NCBI GenBank assembly: GCA_964617695.1
Contig: CAZTYW010000067.1
Span: forward strand, 1-10,830
Origin: CAZTYW01 sp964617695
GTDB taxonomy: Bacteria; Chloroflexota; Dehalococcoidia; UBA2247; RBG-13-53-26
Direction of reading: 5' to 3'
DNA length: 10,830 nt
Under the pieces are notes generated by a model. It did not search any database, was not told the origin of the DNA, and saw nothing but the letters and a program-made list of their open reading frames with translations. This document shows, piece by piece, positions 1 to 6,850 of the stretch (the stretch's first letter is position 1; each line of letters begins with the position of its first letter). The translations under genes and the position numbers were made by a program.

Positions 1-63
1 GGGCGTTGTGACCGTGGGAGCTGAAGAATCCGAACCAACTCGAATCGCCGACCCCAGGAGTGC

Positions 64-813
64 CTACTCTCTTGCCAGGAACTTCATCAACAGCCTGTTG
101 AAGGCATCCCTTCTCCGCACGTGCGGCGCATGACCTTGGCAATCCAGAACCTCAAGCGATGCATTCGGCATAAGCTCAACCGCTCTCGTAGCTCCAGACA
201 GAGAATAGTAAGGGTCACGGCGGCTCCACACAACAAGAGTGGGGGCTTTCAAATCTGACAACTCGTCCAGGCATACCCAGTCGCCATAGCCGCCGCGCTC
301 TCTCAGAAACTTGGGAAACGGTTGCGGACGTCGCAGTATCCTGCGCACACCCCACAATGCGGTGCCCATCAAGGCACCCCACCATGCAAGTCTACTGAAC
401 CCTACCGCATTGACAAGAACAAGCTTGCTGACCCGTGCCGGGTAACGAAGGGCAATCTCCAGACACACCCTGCCACCCAACGAATGCCCCGCCAGAGCCA
501 GACGATTCAGACCCAGTGCTTCCGTGAACCCCAAGACGAAATCGACGAAGTCCGACAGATAGTAGCCGTCCTTGCTCCTATCACTCAAGCCGTAACCAAT
601 CAGGTCCGGAGCATACACAGCGTGGGAGACCGAGAGAACATCGATGGTACCCAGCCAGTCTCGGCAGTCGCTGGCCCCGCCGTGCAGCAGCACTATCGGG
701 TAACCACTGCCCGCTTTCAGGTAGTGTGCTCTCCTATCGCCCACTTTGAGGCTTAGGCTTTCGATGCCGCCATCCACCAACGGGTAATCTGACAGGCCAT
801 CTTGAAACGTCAT
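64..813 (-). CDS. Alpha/beta hydrolase (copy 1 of a tandem pair)
   Basis: Probable cytoplasmic serine hydrolase of the MhpC-like alpha/beta fold; the substrate cannot be read from sequence. From the ATG at 813 the protein has 249 residues. It shows an oxyanion HGG (44-46), the nucleophile elbow GHSLGG (Ser111), an acid in VVWSRRD (Asp200) and a base in GHAPH (His228), so the triad looks intact. The cap between strands 6 and 7 is short (about 40 residues), with the segment DWVCLDEL just before the acid strand. It is about 61% identical (141 of 230 positions, counted by eye, no gaps) to the gene immediately upstream. A TTG at 855 would add 14 residues; neither start has a convincing Shine-Dalgarno, so ATG is preferred on codon grounds. 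Family call is firm; reaction unknown (ester, epoxide, C-C or halide hydrolysis all possible). Confidence 0.85.
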   Translation of the reverse strand: MTFQDGLSDYPLVDGGIESLSLKVGDRRAHYLKAGSGYPIVLLHGGASDCRDWLGTIDVLSVSHAVYAPDLIGYGLSDRSKDGYYLSDFVDFVLGFTEALGLNRLALAGHSLGGRVCLEIALRYPARVSKLVLVNAVGFSRLAWWGALMGTALWGVRRILRRPQPFPKFLRERGGYGDWVCLDELSDLKAPTLVVWSRRDPYYSLSGATRAVELMPNASLEVLDCQGHAPHVRRRDAFNRLLMKFLARE

Positions 814-883
814 ACCACTGCAGCAAATGCTAATGCATGTTGCCTGGAACTGCAAGCTTACTTCGACGCACTACGCTTAGCCG

Positions 884-913
884 AAAATATCATTTCGTGA
901 CAGGAGTGGACAA
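884..913 (-). promoter_or_regulatory. Putative sigma70-type promoter of hydrolase copy 1
   Basis: On the minus strand, TTGTCC (913-908) and TATTTT (889-884) are separated by 18 nt, and the -10 is preceded by TG one base away (extended -10). Transcription would begin near 877, just upstream of the gene. It lies in the 100-odd bases between the two hydrolase genes, so copy 1 may be transcribed independently of copy 2. Recognised by eye only. Confidence 0.4.
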
Positions 914-958
914 GACAGAGACGTGAGCGTTCAGTCGGGCGACACGGGGTCCAGCATC

Positions 959-1726
959 CTACGTATCTACAAATGCAGCACTGTCGTCCATACAACTGTC
1001 ATGGTTCACGAAACTCAGCAACAGCCTGTTGAACATCTCCCTTCTCTGCCTGTGTGGGGCATGTCCGTAGCACGGCAACACCCTCAGGCACGCTCGTGGT
1101 ATCAGTCTGGCAGCTTTGACAGCTCCGGCAAGGGGATAGTAAAGGTCGCGGCGGCTCCACACAACAAGCGTGGGCACTGTCAACGAAGTCAATTCGTCCA
1201 GGCATACCCAGTCGGCATGCCCATCATCCTCCTTGAGAAGCTTTGGATAGGGCTGGGGCTGCCTCCGGATTGTCCGTACCGCCCAGGCTGCAACTGCGAT
1301 CAAGTTGCCCAAACGGGCCAGCCTGCTGAACCCCGCCGTATTCACCAGCACCAGCTTCCGAGCAATTCCTGGCCGGCGCAAGGCGATCTCCAGACCTATC
1401 CTGCCACCCAGTGAGTGGCCTGCAATCACAACCTGACTCAAGCCCAGTGTCTCAATCAATCCAACCGTGGAGTCGACGAAGTCCGAGAGGTAATAGCCAT
1501 CCCGATTGTTGTCGCTGAGGCCGTACCCGATGAGGTCAGGAGCATAACAGGTGCAACAACTGGAGAGTGAGGTCATCGTCTCTATCCAGTCCCGCGAGTC
1601 GCATGCGCCCCCGTGCAACATCAGCACCGGCGTGCCGCTCCCAGCTCTGAGACAGTGTATCCGGTCATCACCGACCCTCAACTCAAGAGTCTCCATCATG
1701 CTGTTGGCCGACGCATTTGTTGACAC
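959..1726 (-). CDS. Alpha/beta hydrolase (copy 2 of a tandem pair)
   Basis: Paralogue of the neighbouring downstream hydrolase, aligning without a gap over about 230 residues. The 255-residue product has HGG at 38-40, GHSLGG with nucleophile Ser105, VVWSRRD with Asp194, and GHAPH with His222. The cap is again short. The last dozen residues (after about 243) form an acidic, unshared tail containing MDDSAAF. The GTG at 1726 is chosen because GGAAGGGGG sits 6 nt upstream of it; tandem ATGs at codons 10 and 11 are alternatives. No signal peptide or membrane segment is evident, so it is probably cytoplasmic. Both copies have SRRD where related hydrolases usually have a glycine before the acid region, a lineage-specific trait of this pair. 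Substrate unknown. Confidence 0.86.
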   Translation of the reverse strand: MSTNASANSMMETLELRVGDDRIHCLRAGSGTPVLMLHGGACDSRDWIETMTSLSSCCTCYAPDLIGYGLSDNNRDGYYLSDFVDSTVGLIETLGLSQVVIAGHSLGGRIGLEIALRRPGIARKLVLVNTAGFSRLARLGNLIAVAAWAVRTIRRQPQPYPKLLKEDDGHADWVCLDELTSLTVPTLVVWSRRDLYYPLAGAVKAARLIPRACLRVLPCYGHAPHRQRREMFNRLLLSFVNHDSCMDDSAAFVDT

Positions 1727-1732
1727 GGCAGG

Positions 1733-1741
1733 CCCCCTTCC
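1733..1741 (-). promoter_or_regulatory. Shine-Dalgarno that fixes the GTG start of hydrolase copy 2
   Basis: GGAAGGGGG on the minus strand ends 6 nt before the GTG at 1726, an ideal spacing. The downstream in-frame ATGs (1699 and 1696) have no comparable purine tract, so the GTG start is preferred. Confidence 0.65.
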
Positions 1742-1788
1742 CGCACTGAAGTCACTTGTCGCACATGGCAGAATAGAATTCAGACGAC

Positions 1789-1797
1789 ATTATAGCA
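1789..1797 (-). promoter_or_regulatory. Extended -10 promoter of hydrolase copy 2
   Basis: The minus strand reads TGC followed by a perfect TATAAT (1794-1789). No good -35 lies 16-18 nt upstream, which is tolerable for an extended -10 promoter. The start point would be near 1782, giving a leader of about 55 nt. The GTGCGCAC palindrome just upstream could be an operator, but this is speculative. Confidence 0.55.
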
Positions 1798-2011
1798 TGC
1801 AGGACCGTGCGCACATAGGGCCGTTTTCCCTGGCCACGACGACGCCGGGCGCGCATGGATGAGCGTACGTACCGTGATCGCACCGTACCCGTCCATCGTG
1901 CCACAGGGCTGCGCAGGGCAATGTCAAAAGATGATGGCTGAAGGGCTGGTGTCAATGGCGGAACAACTGTACACCGACAGGTCATGGCGGGTGTCAAGGT
2001 AGCCGGAATGG

Positions 2012-2020
2012 TGCTAAAAT
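2012..2020 (+). promoter_or_regulatory. Extended -10 promoter of the CrtI-like gene
   Basis: TG (2012-2013), one base, then TAAAAT (2015-2020) forms an extended -10 element. A matching -35 is not apparent. Transcription would start near 2027, about 85 nt before the ATG at 2112. Confidence 0.4.
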
Positions 2021-2111
2021 ACGAGCACAGGCGTCCAGGGCAAAAGGGCAACAGCCGCGCCAGCCACCATAGATCACAGGATTGTCGCACCGTTAGAAAA
2101 GGGGGTTACAC

Positions 2112-3581
2112 ATGGAGAAGAAATACGACGTCATCGTAGTCGGGGGAGGACCAGGGGGCATAACCTGTGCCGCCCTGCTGGCCAAATGGGGGGCCAGAAC
2201 ATTGCTGGTGGACAAGAACCAGACTGTCGGCGGCAAAGCAGTCACCCCGACCAACAGGGACGGCTTCGCATGCGAACTGGGCCCCAAACTCCAGGTACCG
2301 GCTCAGGGGCCAGGTTTTGCAGTGGCTTACAGGGAACTGGGTATGGAATCCGAATTGAAGCCAATTCCACTGGAGAATGCTGGACTGGCATATCGAGGCC
2401 GGTCAGGAAAATACAAGACGGGCATTCTGCCCGCAACCACCGGGCTTCAACCGGAACCCTTGTTCGAGCTGTGGGACCTGTCAGCCAAGGACCTCGAGGC
2501 AGCACTCAAGCTCATGATTGACATGGCCATGATGCCACCTGAGCAGTTGGATGCGCTTGACGATCTGAGCACTGAGGAATGGCTTGGCGGGCTTGACAAC
2601 GTGCCCTGGGGATTCTACATCTACATGGCCATGCATGCCAACGGTTCACTCGCCGAGCCAATTGACCTGGTTTCGGCATCAGAGCAGGTAAAGATCATGC
2701 AGGATATAGCCCTCCGCGGGGCAGCGGGATACTATGAGAGTGGCTTCGGACGCGTGCTTGATGGCCTGGGAAAAGCCTTCACAGCCAACGGAGGTCAGCT
2801 ACTCCTCGGCACGAGAGTAGACCGGATAAAGGTTGAGAATGGCAGGGTCACCGGCATAGTCACTGGCAACGACACATTCGAGGCCCCCATCGTCATAAGC
2901 GATGCCGGTATCCAGCCCACCGTGCTCAAGCTGGTGGGAGAAGCAGAATTCGATAAGAGCTATCTGAGCTATGTCAAGGGACTGGTGCCGGGTTGGGCCT
3001 TCACCGGTGTCAGGTATTGCCTCAACAAGAAGGTGCTGGACTCTGGAATGTACAACATCTGGGCCGACGACACCGTGATGACCCTTGAGCGCTTCCGCAA
3101 GATGAGGGCTGGCGACATACCCGACGAGGTCATGATGTTCGCCACCATTCCGTCCAACTGGGATCCCCGCATGGCGCCTGCCGGCAAGCAGTGCATCGTG
3201 GCAGGCACCATCTGTTCACCTGATCCAAAGCAACAAGAGATAAAGATGCTTTGCGACAAGATGGATGAGATGTGGGACAGGGTCTACCCCGGGGTCATGG
3301 ATGCTCTCATGTACAAAGAAGTGGAAGGGCCTGCCGAAGTATCGGAGTTCACCCGTGATCAAGTGTTGGAAGGACAGGGAGGCGAGTGCGTCGGCCTGGC
3401 TCAGATAGTGGGCCAATGCGGGAAGTACAAGCCATCAGTCAGGGCACCTATAGGCGGCCTGTACTATTGCGGGGCCGATGCTGGCGCTTCGGGCATGGGC
3501 ACCCACCAGTCATCAACTTCAGGCATCAATGTAGCCCGAACGGTCCTCCGGTACCACAATATGCGCCGAGCAGCCATCTAG
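2112..3581 (+). CDS. Phytoene-desaturase-like FAD/NAD(P)-dependent oxidoreductase
   Basis: A 489-residue flavoprotein of the amine oxidase/CrtI type, predicted to oxidise or desaturate a hydrophobic substrate. The N terminus has the Rossmann ADP-binding motif VVGGGPGG (9-16), with Asp35 ending the second strand in LLVDK, then VGGKA (39-43), typical of this family's FAD loop. A C-terminal FAD motif starts around YYCGADAGASGMG (451-463) and runs into helix INVARTVL. The length fits CrtI-like enzymes (about 490-510). The ATG has AAAAGGGGG (2097-2105) 6 nt upstream, a strong ribosome site. No crtB, geranylgeranyl synthase or other carotenoid gene is nearby, so phytoene is not supported as substrate. 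Related proteins saturate or desaturate isoprenoids, or act on unknown substrates. Flavoprotein class firm, reaction unknown. Confidence 0.85.
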   Translation: MEKKYDVIVVGGGPGGITCAALLAKWGARTLLVDKNQTVGGKAVTPTNRDGFACELGPKLQVPAQGPGFAVAYRELGMESELKPIPLENAGLAYRGRSGKYKTGILPATTGLQPEPLFELWDLSAKDLEAALKLMIDMAMMPPEQLDALDDLSTEEWLGGLDNVPWGFYIYMAMHANGSLAEPIDLVSASEQVKIMQDIALRGAAGYYESGFGRVLDGLGKAFTANGGQLLLGTRVDRIKVENGRVTGIVTGNDTFEAPIVISDAGIQPTVLKLVGEAEFDKSYLSYVKGLVPGWAFTGVRYCLNKKVLDSGMYNIWADDTVMTLERFRKMRAGDIPDEVMMFATIPSNWDPRMAPAGKQCIVAGTICSPDPKQQEIKMLCDKMDEMWDRVYPGVMDALMYKEVEGPAEVSEFTRDQVLEGQGGECVGLAQIVGQCGKYKPSVRAPIGGLYYCGADAGASGMGTHQSSTSGINVARTVLRYHNMRRAAI

Positions 3582-3596
3582 CGGATTCTGTGCGCC

Positions 3597-3614
3597 CGGT
3601 TTGAACCGTTTTTT
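3597..3614 (+). terminator. Weak intrinsic-terminator-like hairpin after the CrtI-like gene
   Basis: CGGTT and AACCG flank a very small loop (realistically a 4-bp stem with a 4-nt loop) and are followed directly by six T residues, 16 nt after the stop codon. Position and T tract fit an intrinsic terminator, but the stem is short, so efficiency would be low unless the adjacent 26-nt palindrome helps. Confidence 0.35.
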
Positions 3615-3616
3615 GC

Positions 3617-3642
3617 GAGGGGCACGGCATGCCGTGCCCCTC
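3617..3642. repeat. Perfect 26-nt palindrome, REP-like
   Basis: The 13 bases GAGGGGCACGGCA are followed immediately by their exact reverse complement, making a perfect, very GC-rich palindrome. There is no T tract on either side in the orientation needed for a terminator: the T run lies 5' of it on the plus strand and nothing T-rich follows. It sits in the intergenic space between two co-directional genes. Palindromes of this kind behave as dispersed intergenic repeats in many bacterial genomes. Only one copy is seen here, so the repeat label is inferred. Confidence 0.6.
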
Positions 3643-3705
3643 CACAATTCAACGCCGTTTCCACATCCCAAGAAAGGGATACAACTCCGCCCGGCAGCTA
3701 GAAAA

Positions 3706-3736
3706 TTGACAACAAGGCAAGCCAATCAGGTACAAT
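3706..3736 (+). promoter_or_regulatory. Sigma70-type promoter of the Memo-family gene
   Basis: A consensus TTGACA (3706-3711) and TACAAT (3731-3736, five of six matches) are separated by 19 nt, somewhat longer than the ideal 17. Transcription would begin near 3743, giving a leader of about 55 nt. This suggests the Memo gene is transcribed separately from the upstream oxidoreductase. Confidence 0.55.
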
Positions 3737-3795
3737 GAATGTGAAGCTCATTCCCTGGAAATGCCGTAGCCAAATCGCCCGCTCCAGCCTTCGTT

Positions 3796-5013
3796 TTGCC
3801 AGTGCAACCTAAGCTACGAGAAGTCAGAACTCAACCTGCCACACATCAAGGCCGGCAAGGACTCATTATCAGCGATCCTCTCGGCATTGGCCAGGCGGCA
3901 CTGTTCATACCCCAACTTCTGGTCCCGCTGCTGGCCCTTATGGATGGCAGCCGGGATGTCAACACGCTCAAGATTGGATTCGAATTGCGGACTGGTACGC
4001 CGCTGAGCAACTCCAGCGTTGAAAAACTGATCTCCACGCTGGACGAGGCCCTGCTTCTGGACAACCGCCGCTTTGCCGAGGCTCACACTAATGCCGTTGA
4101 GGAGTTTCGCCTGGCGCCTTCACGGGCAACCACGCTGCCAGGCAGGTGTTGCCCTGCGGACCCTCAGGAACTCGGCAAGTTCCTGCAGCAGTACCTCGAT
4201 CAGGTGGACGATGCAGCCCCCTATCCGGCAAGCAAGGTCAGGGGACTTATCAGCCCGCACATCGACTTTCCCAGAGGTGGTCCCGTGTATGCCGGTGTGT
4301 GGGCCAAGGTAGCGGCAGCAGCAAAAGAAGCGGAATTGGTGGTCATACTCGGCACAGACCACGCGGGTGGCGAGGCCAGGGTAACCCTGACCCGACAGAG
4401 CTATGCAACCCCCTGGGGTACAATGCCAACGGCTCAAGATCTGGTGGCCGAAATCGCACAAGAGGCCGGAGAGGAGGTGCTCAGCAATGAACTGCACCAC
4501 CGCAATGAGCATTCCGTGGAGGCAGCAGCTACTTGGCTGCATCACCTGCTGGGAGGTGCTCGCTGCAGCTTGCTCCCGGTGCTGTGCGGATCATTTCAGA
4601 CTTTCATCGAACGCAGTGTCAGCCCTTCGGAAGACCCCTTGATATGTGCCACGGTGCGGGTGCTGAAGGAAGTCTCTGACCGCCGAAGGACTTTGTTCGT
4701 CGCTGCGGCAGACCTGGCCCACGTGGGGCCTGTCTTCGGAGACCTCCTGCCACTGGATGTGGTAGCACGCGCCAGCCTGGAGAATAAGGACAGAAGACTC
4801 ATCGAAGTCCTCAGCAACGCAGAGGCGGAGCCTTTCTACCAGGAAATCAGAGAGGAAGGCGATCAGAGGCGAATCTGCGGCATGCCCCCACTCTACCTGA
4901 TGCTGTCTGTGCTGACTGGAGTCAAGGGCTCACCTACTGGCTACGCTCAATGCCCTGCCAGCGAGGACGGAGGTTCACAGGTATCTATTTGCGGCATGGT
5001 CTACCACTCCTGA
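3796..5013 (+). CDS. amrB: Memo-family protein (AmmeMemoRadiSam system protein B) with N-terminal extension
   Basis: A 405-residue protein of two parts. Residues 1 to about 140 form an extension with a helical region (LLVPLLALMDGSRDV at 41-55) seen in some bacterial Memo homologues. About 147-405 is the Memo domain, related to LigB-type extradiol dioxygenases. Putative metal-site residues are His155 (SPHIDF), His189 (GTDH) and Cys361 (ICG), with His239 (NEHS) and His309 (DLAH) also at conserved positions. The family is linked to AMMECR1 and radical SAM proteins in the AmmeMemoRadiSam grouping, whose biochemical role is unresolved; neither partner is in this window. The start is uncertain: TTG at 3796 or in-frame GTG at 3802, neither with a clear Shine-Dalgarno; an in-frame stop at 3742 limits extension. 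Family call firm, function unknown. Confidence 0.88.
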   Translation: MPVQPKLREVRTQPATHQGRQGLIISDPLGIGQAALFIPQLLVPLLALMDGSRDVNTLKIGFELRTGTPLSNSSVEKLISTLDEALLLDNRRFAEAHTNAVEEFRLAPSRATTLPGRCCPADPQELGKFLQQYLDQVDDAAPYPASKVRGLISPHIDFPRGGPVYAGVWAKVAAAAKEAELVVILGTDHAGGEARVTLTRQSYATPWGTMPTAQDLVAEIAQEAGEEVLSNELHHRNEHSVEAAATWLHHLLGGARCSLLPVLCGSFQTFIERSVSPSEDPLICATVRVLKEVSDRRRTLFVAAADLAHVGPVFGDLLPLDVVARASLENKDRRLIEVLSNAEAEPFYQEIREEGDQRRICGMPPLYLMLSVLTGVKGSPTGYAQCPASEDGGSQVSICGMVYHS

Positions 5014-5029
5014 GTTGACTTCGTCAACT
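5013..5029. terminator. Small hairpin between convergent genes
   Basis: AGTTGAC and GTCAACT form a perfect 7-bp stem with a TTC loop, overlapping the last base of the Memo stop codon. No T tract follows (TCTCCTC), so it is not a textbook intrinsic terminator. Its position between two converging genes makes a transcription-end or mRNA-stabilising role plausible. Confidence 0.3.
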
Positions 5030-5085
5030 TCTCCTCACTAGGCAGCGCCCGGAAGCCTGGCACGGTTGGGCTGGAGCGCCGGACT

Positions 5086-6531
5086 CTAGCTAGCGGCTTC
5101 CTTCAGAAAGAAGTCAACCCACCAGAAGATATCCTGTTTACGTATCGACTTGCGGAGTTTTCGCATCCGTGATCGGCGCTCCACCGCTCCCATGTGATAC
5201 GCCCGGTAGATAGCATTGGCTACGCCTTCTATGTCGTATGGGTTCACCAGTATCGAGTTCCTGCCCAACCGGGTGGCAGCACCGGCGAACTCACTCAGTA
5301 TTAGCACGCCGTCCTTGTCCAGCTTGGCTGCACAGTACTCTTTGGCTACCAGGTTCATCCCGTCTTTTAACGGCGTCACCAGGGCAATATCGGCAGCACG
5401 GTAATATGCCAGCAGCTCGGTCCGGTCCAGATTCCGAAACATGTAGTGGACGGGTATCCAGCCTGGTCGACTGAACTTCCCATTGATCTCGCTCACCAGC
5501 CCTTCAATCTCGCCCTTCAAGTCCCGGTATTCCGGGATGTCCTCCCGACTGGGCACTACAATCTGTACCAGTGTTGCCTTTCCATCCAGGTCATGCCAGC
5601 GCCCCAAGGCATCGCCAAACGCCTGCAGTTTCTGGGGTATTCCTTTGGAATAGTCCAACCGGTCCACCCCCAGTATCATCTGGCGGCCCGGTATGGCCCG
5701 GCGCAGTTTGGCGGCCCTGTCCACCACAGGCTTCTCGGCTGCCTGCCGCACATACTCATCGAAATCTATGCTTATGGGGAAACTGCCAACCCTGACCCTG
5801 CGGTCCGACCCAGCAATGGTGAATACTTGCCTGCGGGCGTCATGATGATAGTCCCTGATCAGGGCATCCACGCAGTACAAAAAGTTGTTCCTGTCCCGGG
5901 TGGTCTGAAAACCGAGAAGGTCATATTCAAGCAGAGCGTCAAGAATCTGACGTCGCCACGGCAGCTTGACGAAGATGTCAAGAGGAGGAAAGGGCGTATG
6001 GAGAAAGAATCCGATCCTGGAATTCAACCCCATGTTGCGCAATTCCTCGGCCACCAGCATCAAATGATAATCGTGGACCCATACGTAGTCACTGTCTGTG
6101 GCATGCCGGGCAATCGCTTGAGCGAACTTGCCATTGACAGCCTGATACATTTTCCAGTAGGCAGGATCGAAGTTGCAGAAATTTTGCTGGTCATGGAAAA
6201 GCGGCCATATGATTTCGTTAGAGAAGCCAAAGTAGTACAGCCTGATTTCGTCTTCCGTTAGCGTGACCGGCTTCAGTGCATACCCGACCCCCTCACCTGC
6301 TACCGTTGTGACCCGGTCGAGGTCAACCTCCTCAGATACACCTGGCCAGCCTATCCACAAGCCTCCCCTTTCACGGAGAATGGGGGCAAGCGCAGTGACC
6401 AGGCCGCCGAGGCTCGGCTCAACCTGCCACCCTCCCTCCTCGGCTCTGCTGAGGCTGATTGGCAGGCGATTCGAGACCACTACAAGGCGGTCTATTCTGA
6501 ACCGGTCCGCGGGATTTCTCGAATCGGGCAT
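5086..6531 (-). CDS. otsA: Trehalose-6-phosphate synthase (GT20)
   Basis: Makes trehalose 6-phosphate from a nucleotide-activated glucose and glucose 6-phosphate in the cytoplasm. From the ATG at 6531 the protein has 481 residues, right for a synthase-only GT20 enzyme. Visible motifs: SNRLP (20-24), LGG of the donor loop (41-43), YFGFSNEIIWPLFH (100-113), VHDYHLML (152-159), FLHTPFP (176-182), GVDRLDYSKG (288-297, with the Arg and Lys that contact phosphates), and TPLKDGMNLVAKEY (386-399, with catalytic-site Asp and Glu). All key residues match the E. coli OtsA pattern. No phosphatase domain is fused and no otsB is nearby, so dephosphorylation must be encoded elsewhere. A TTG at 6582 would add 17 poorly conserved residues; neither start has a strong ribosome site. 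Nucleotide-sugar preference cannot be told. Confidence 0.93.
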   Translation of the reverse strand: MPDSRNPADRFRIDRLVVVSNRLPISLSRAEEGGWQVEPSLGGLVTALAPILRERGGLWIGWPGVSEEVDLDRVTTVAGEGVGYALKPVTLTEDEIRLYYFGFSNEIIWPLFHDQQNFCNFDPAYWKMYQAVNGKFAQAIARHATDSDYVWVHDYHLMLVAEELRNMGLNSRIGFFLHTPFPPLDIFVKLPWRRQILDALLEYDLLGFQTTRDRNNFLYCVDALIRDYHHDARRQVFTIAGSDRRVRVGSFPISIDFDEYVRQAAEKPVVDRAAKLRRAIPGRQMILGVDRLDYSKGIPQKLQAFGDALGRWHDLDGKATLVQIVVPSREDIPEYRDLKGEIEGLVSEINGKFSRPGWIPVHYMFRNLDRTELLAYYRAADIALVTPLKDGMNLVAKEYCAAKLDKDGVLILSEFAGAATRLGRNSILVNPYDIEGVANAIYRAYHMGAVERRSRMRKLRKSIRKQDIFWWVDFFLKEAAS

Positions 6532-6684
6532 ATCGTCTACTTGTCGTGTGCCAGGTGGAACAGCCCACGCCAGGCCGAACAAGTGACGTAGGCTGAAGAT
6601 GTCCGGTCACCAGCGCTCCAGCGCCGGCTTCCCATGTGAGGCGGGCAGAGCTCAGGCATGTTCGTAGCCTGCTGCCACGAGAGA

Positions 6685-6713
6685 ATGTTAAGGACATCCT
6701 GCTCAATTGTCAA
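6685..6713 (-). promoter_or_regulatory. Sigma70-type promoter of otsA
   Basis: On the minus strand a perfect TTGACA (6713-6708) and TAACAT (6690-6685, four of six) are exactly 17 nt apart. Transcription would start near 6678. This is one of the best promoter matches in the window. Confidence 0.6.
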
Positions 6714-6791
6714 TCGCCACGCACACCACGCGGCAGCGTTTCTGGACTGCAAGTTCCCCTCCGGTCCCGTACGTCTGTTCGCCCTGGCAAT

Positions 6792-6820
6792 TTGTTCCCC
6801 AAGACCCGACGCTGTAATAT
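6792..6820 (+). promoter_or_regulatory. Sigma70-type promoter of the transglutaminase-like gene
   Basis: TTGTTC (6792-6797) and TAATAT (6815-6820) are separated by 17 nt. Transcription would begin near 6827, leaving a short leader of about 25 nt before the ATG at 6851. Confidence 0.45.
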
Positions 6821-6850
6821 CATGTTGACACTGCCTGGCGGCGCAAAGAC

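Larger units (their letters stand above)
1727..2111. other. 385-bp divergent intergenic region
   Basis: This stretch separates hydrolase copy 2 (minus) from the CrtI-like gene (plus). It holds an extended -10 promoter for each direction, a GTGCGCAC palindrome at about 1808-1815 near the -35 zone of the hydrolase promoter, and two very short reading frames with similar peptides (1855-1941 and 1955-2002). No RNA gene, riboswitch or convincing protein gene was recognised. Longer reading frames here have compositions unlike the real genes nearby. Confidence 0.5.
6532..6850. other. Divergent intergenic region between otsA and the transglutaminase-like gene
   Basis: About 319 bp with no supported gene. 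It holds two outward-facing promoters (minus strand 6685-6713, plus strand 6792-6820), about 80 bp apart edge to edge. The otsA leader would be about 147 nt to the ATG and includes a GCGCT/AGCGC inverted repeat near 6615-6626. No known riboswitch was recognised in it. The two genes could be co-regulated from the space between the promoters, but no operator is evident. Confidence 0.5.

Noticed and set aside
1..63. Possible tRNA or terminator downstream of hydrolase copy 1.
   Set aside because: No cloverleaf, T-loop or hairpin with T tract could be built; nothing identifiable in these 63 bases.
1752..2090. A 112-codon open frame on the minus strand in the large intergenic region.
   Set aside because: Composition is rich in Arg, Cys, Ser and Pro without recognisable domain. 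It overlaps both predicted promoters and has no supporting ribosome site.
3617..3642. The 26-nt palindrome as an intrinsic terminator.
   Set aside because: No T tract follows the stem on either strand and there is no natural loop; a repeat or binding site is a better description.
5446..6261. A 271-codon plus-strand frame opposite otsA.
   Set aside because: It lies wholly antisense to a clearly conserved enzyme, has no recognisable motif or ribosome site, and is explained as a GC-driven shadow frame.
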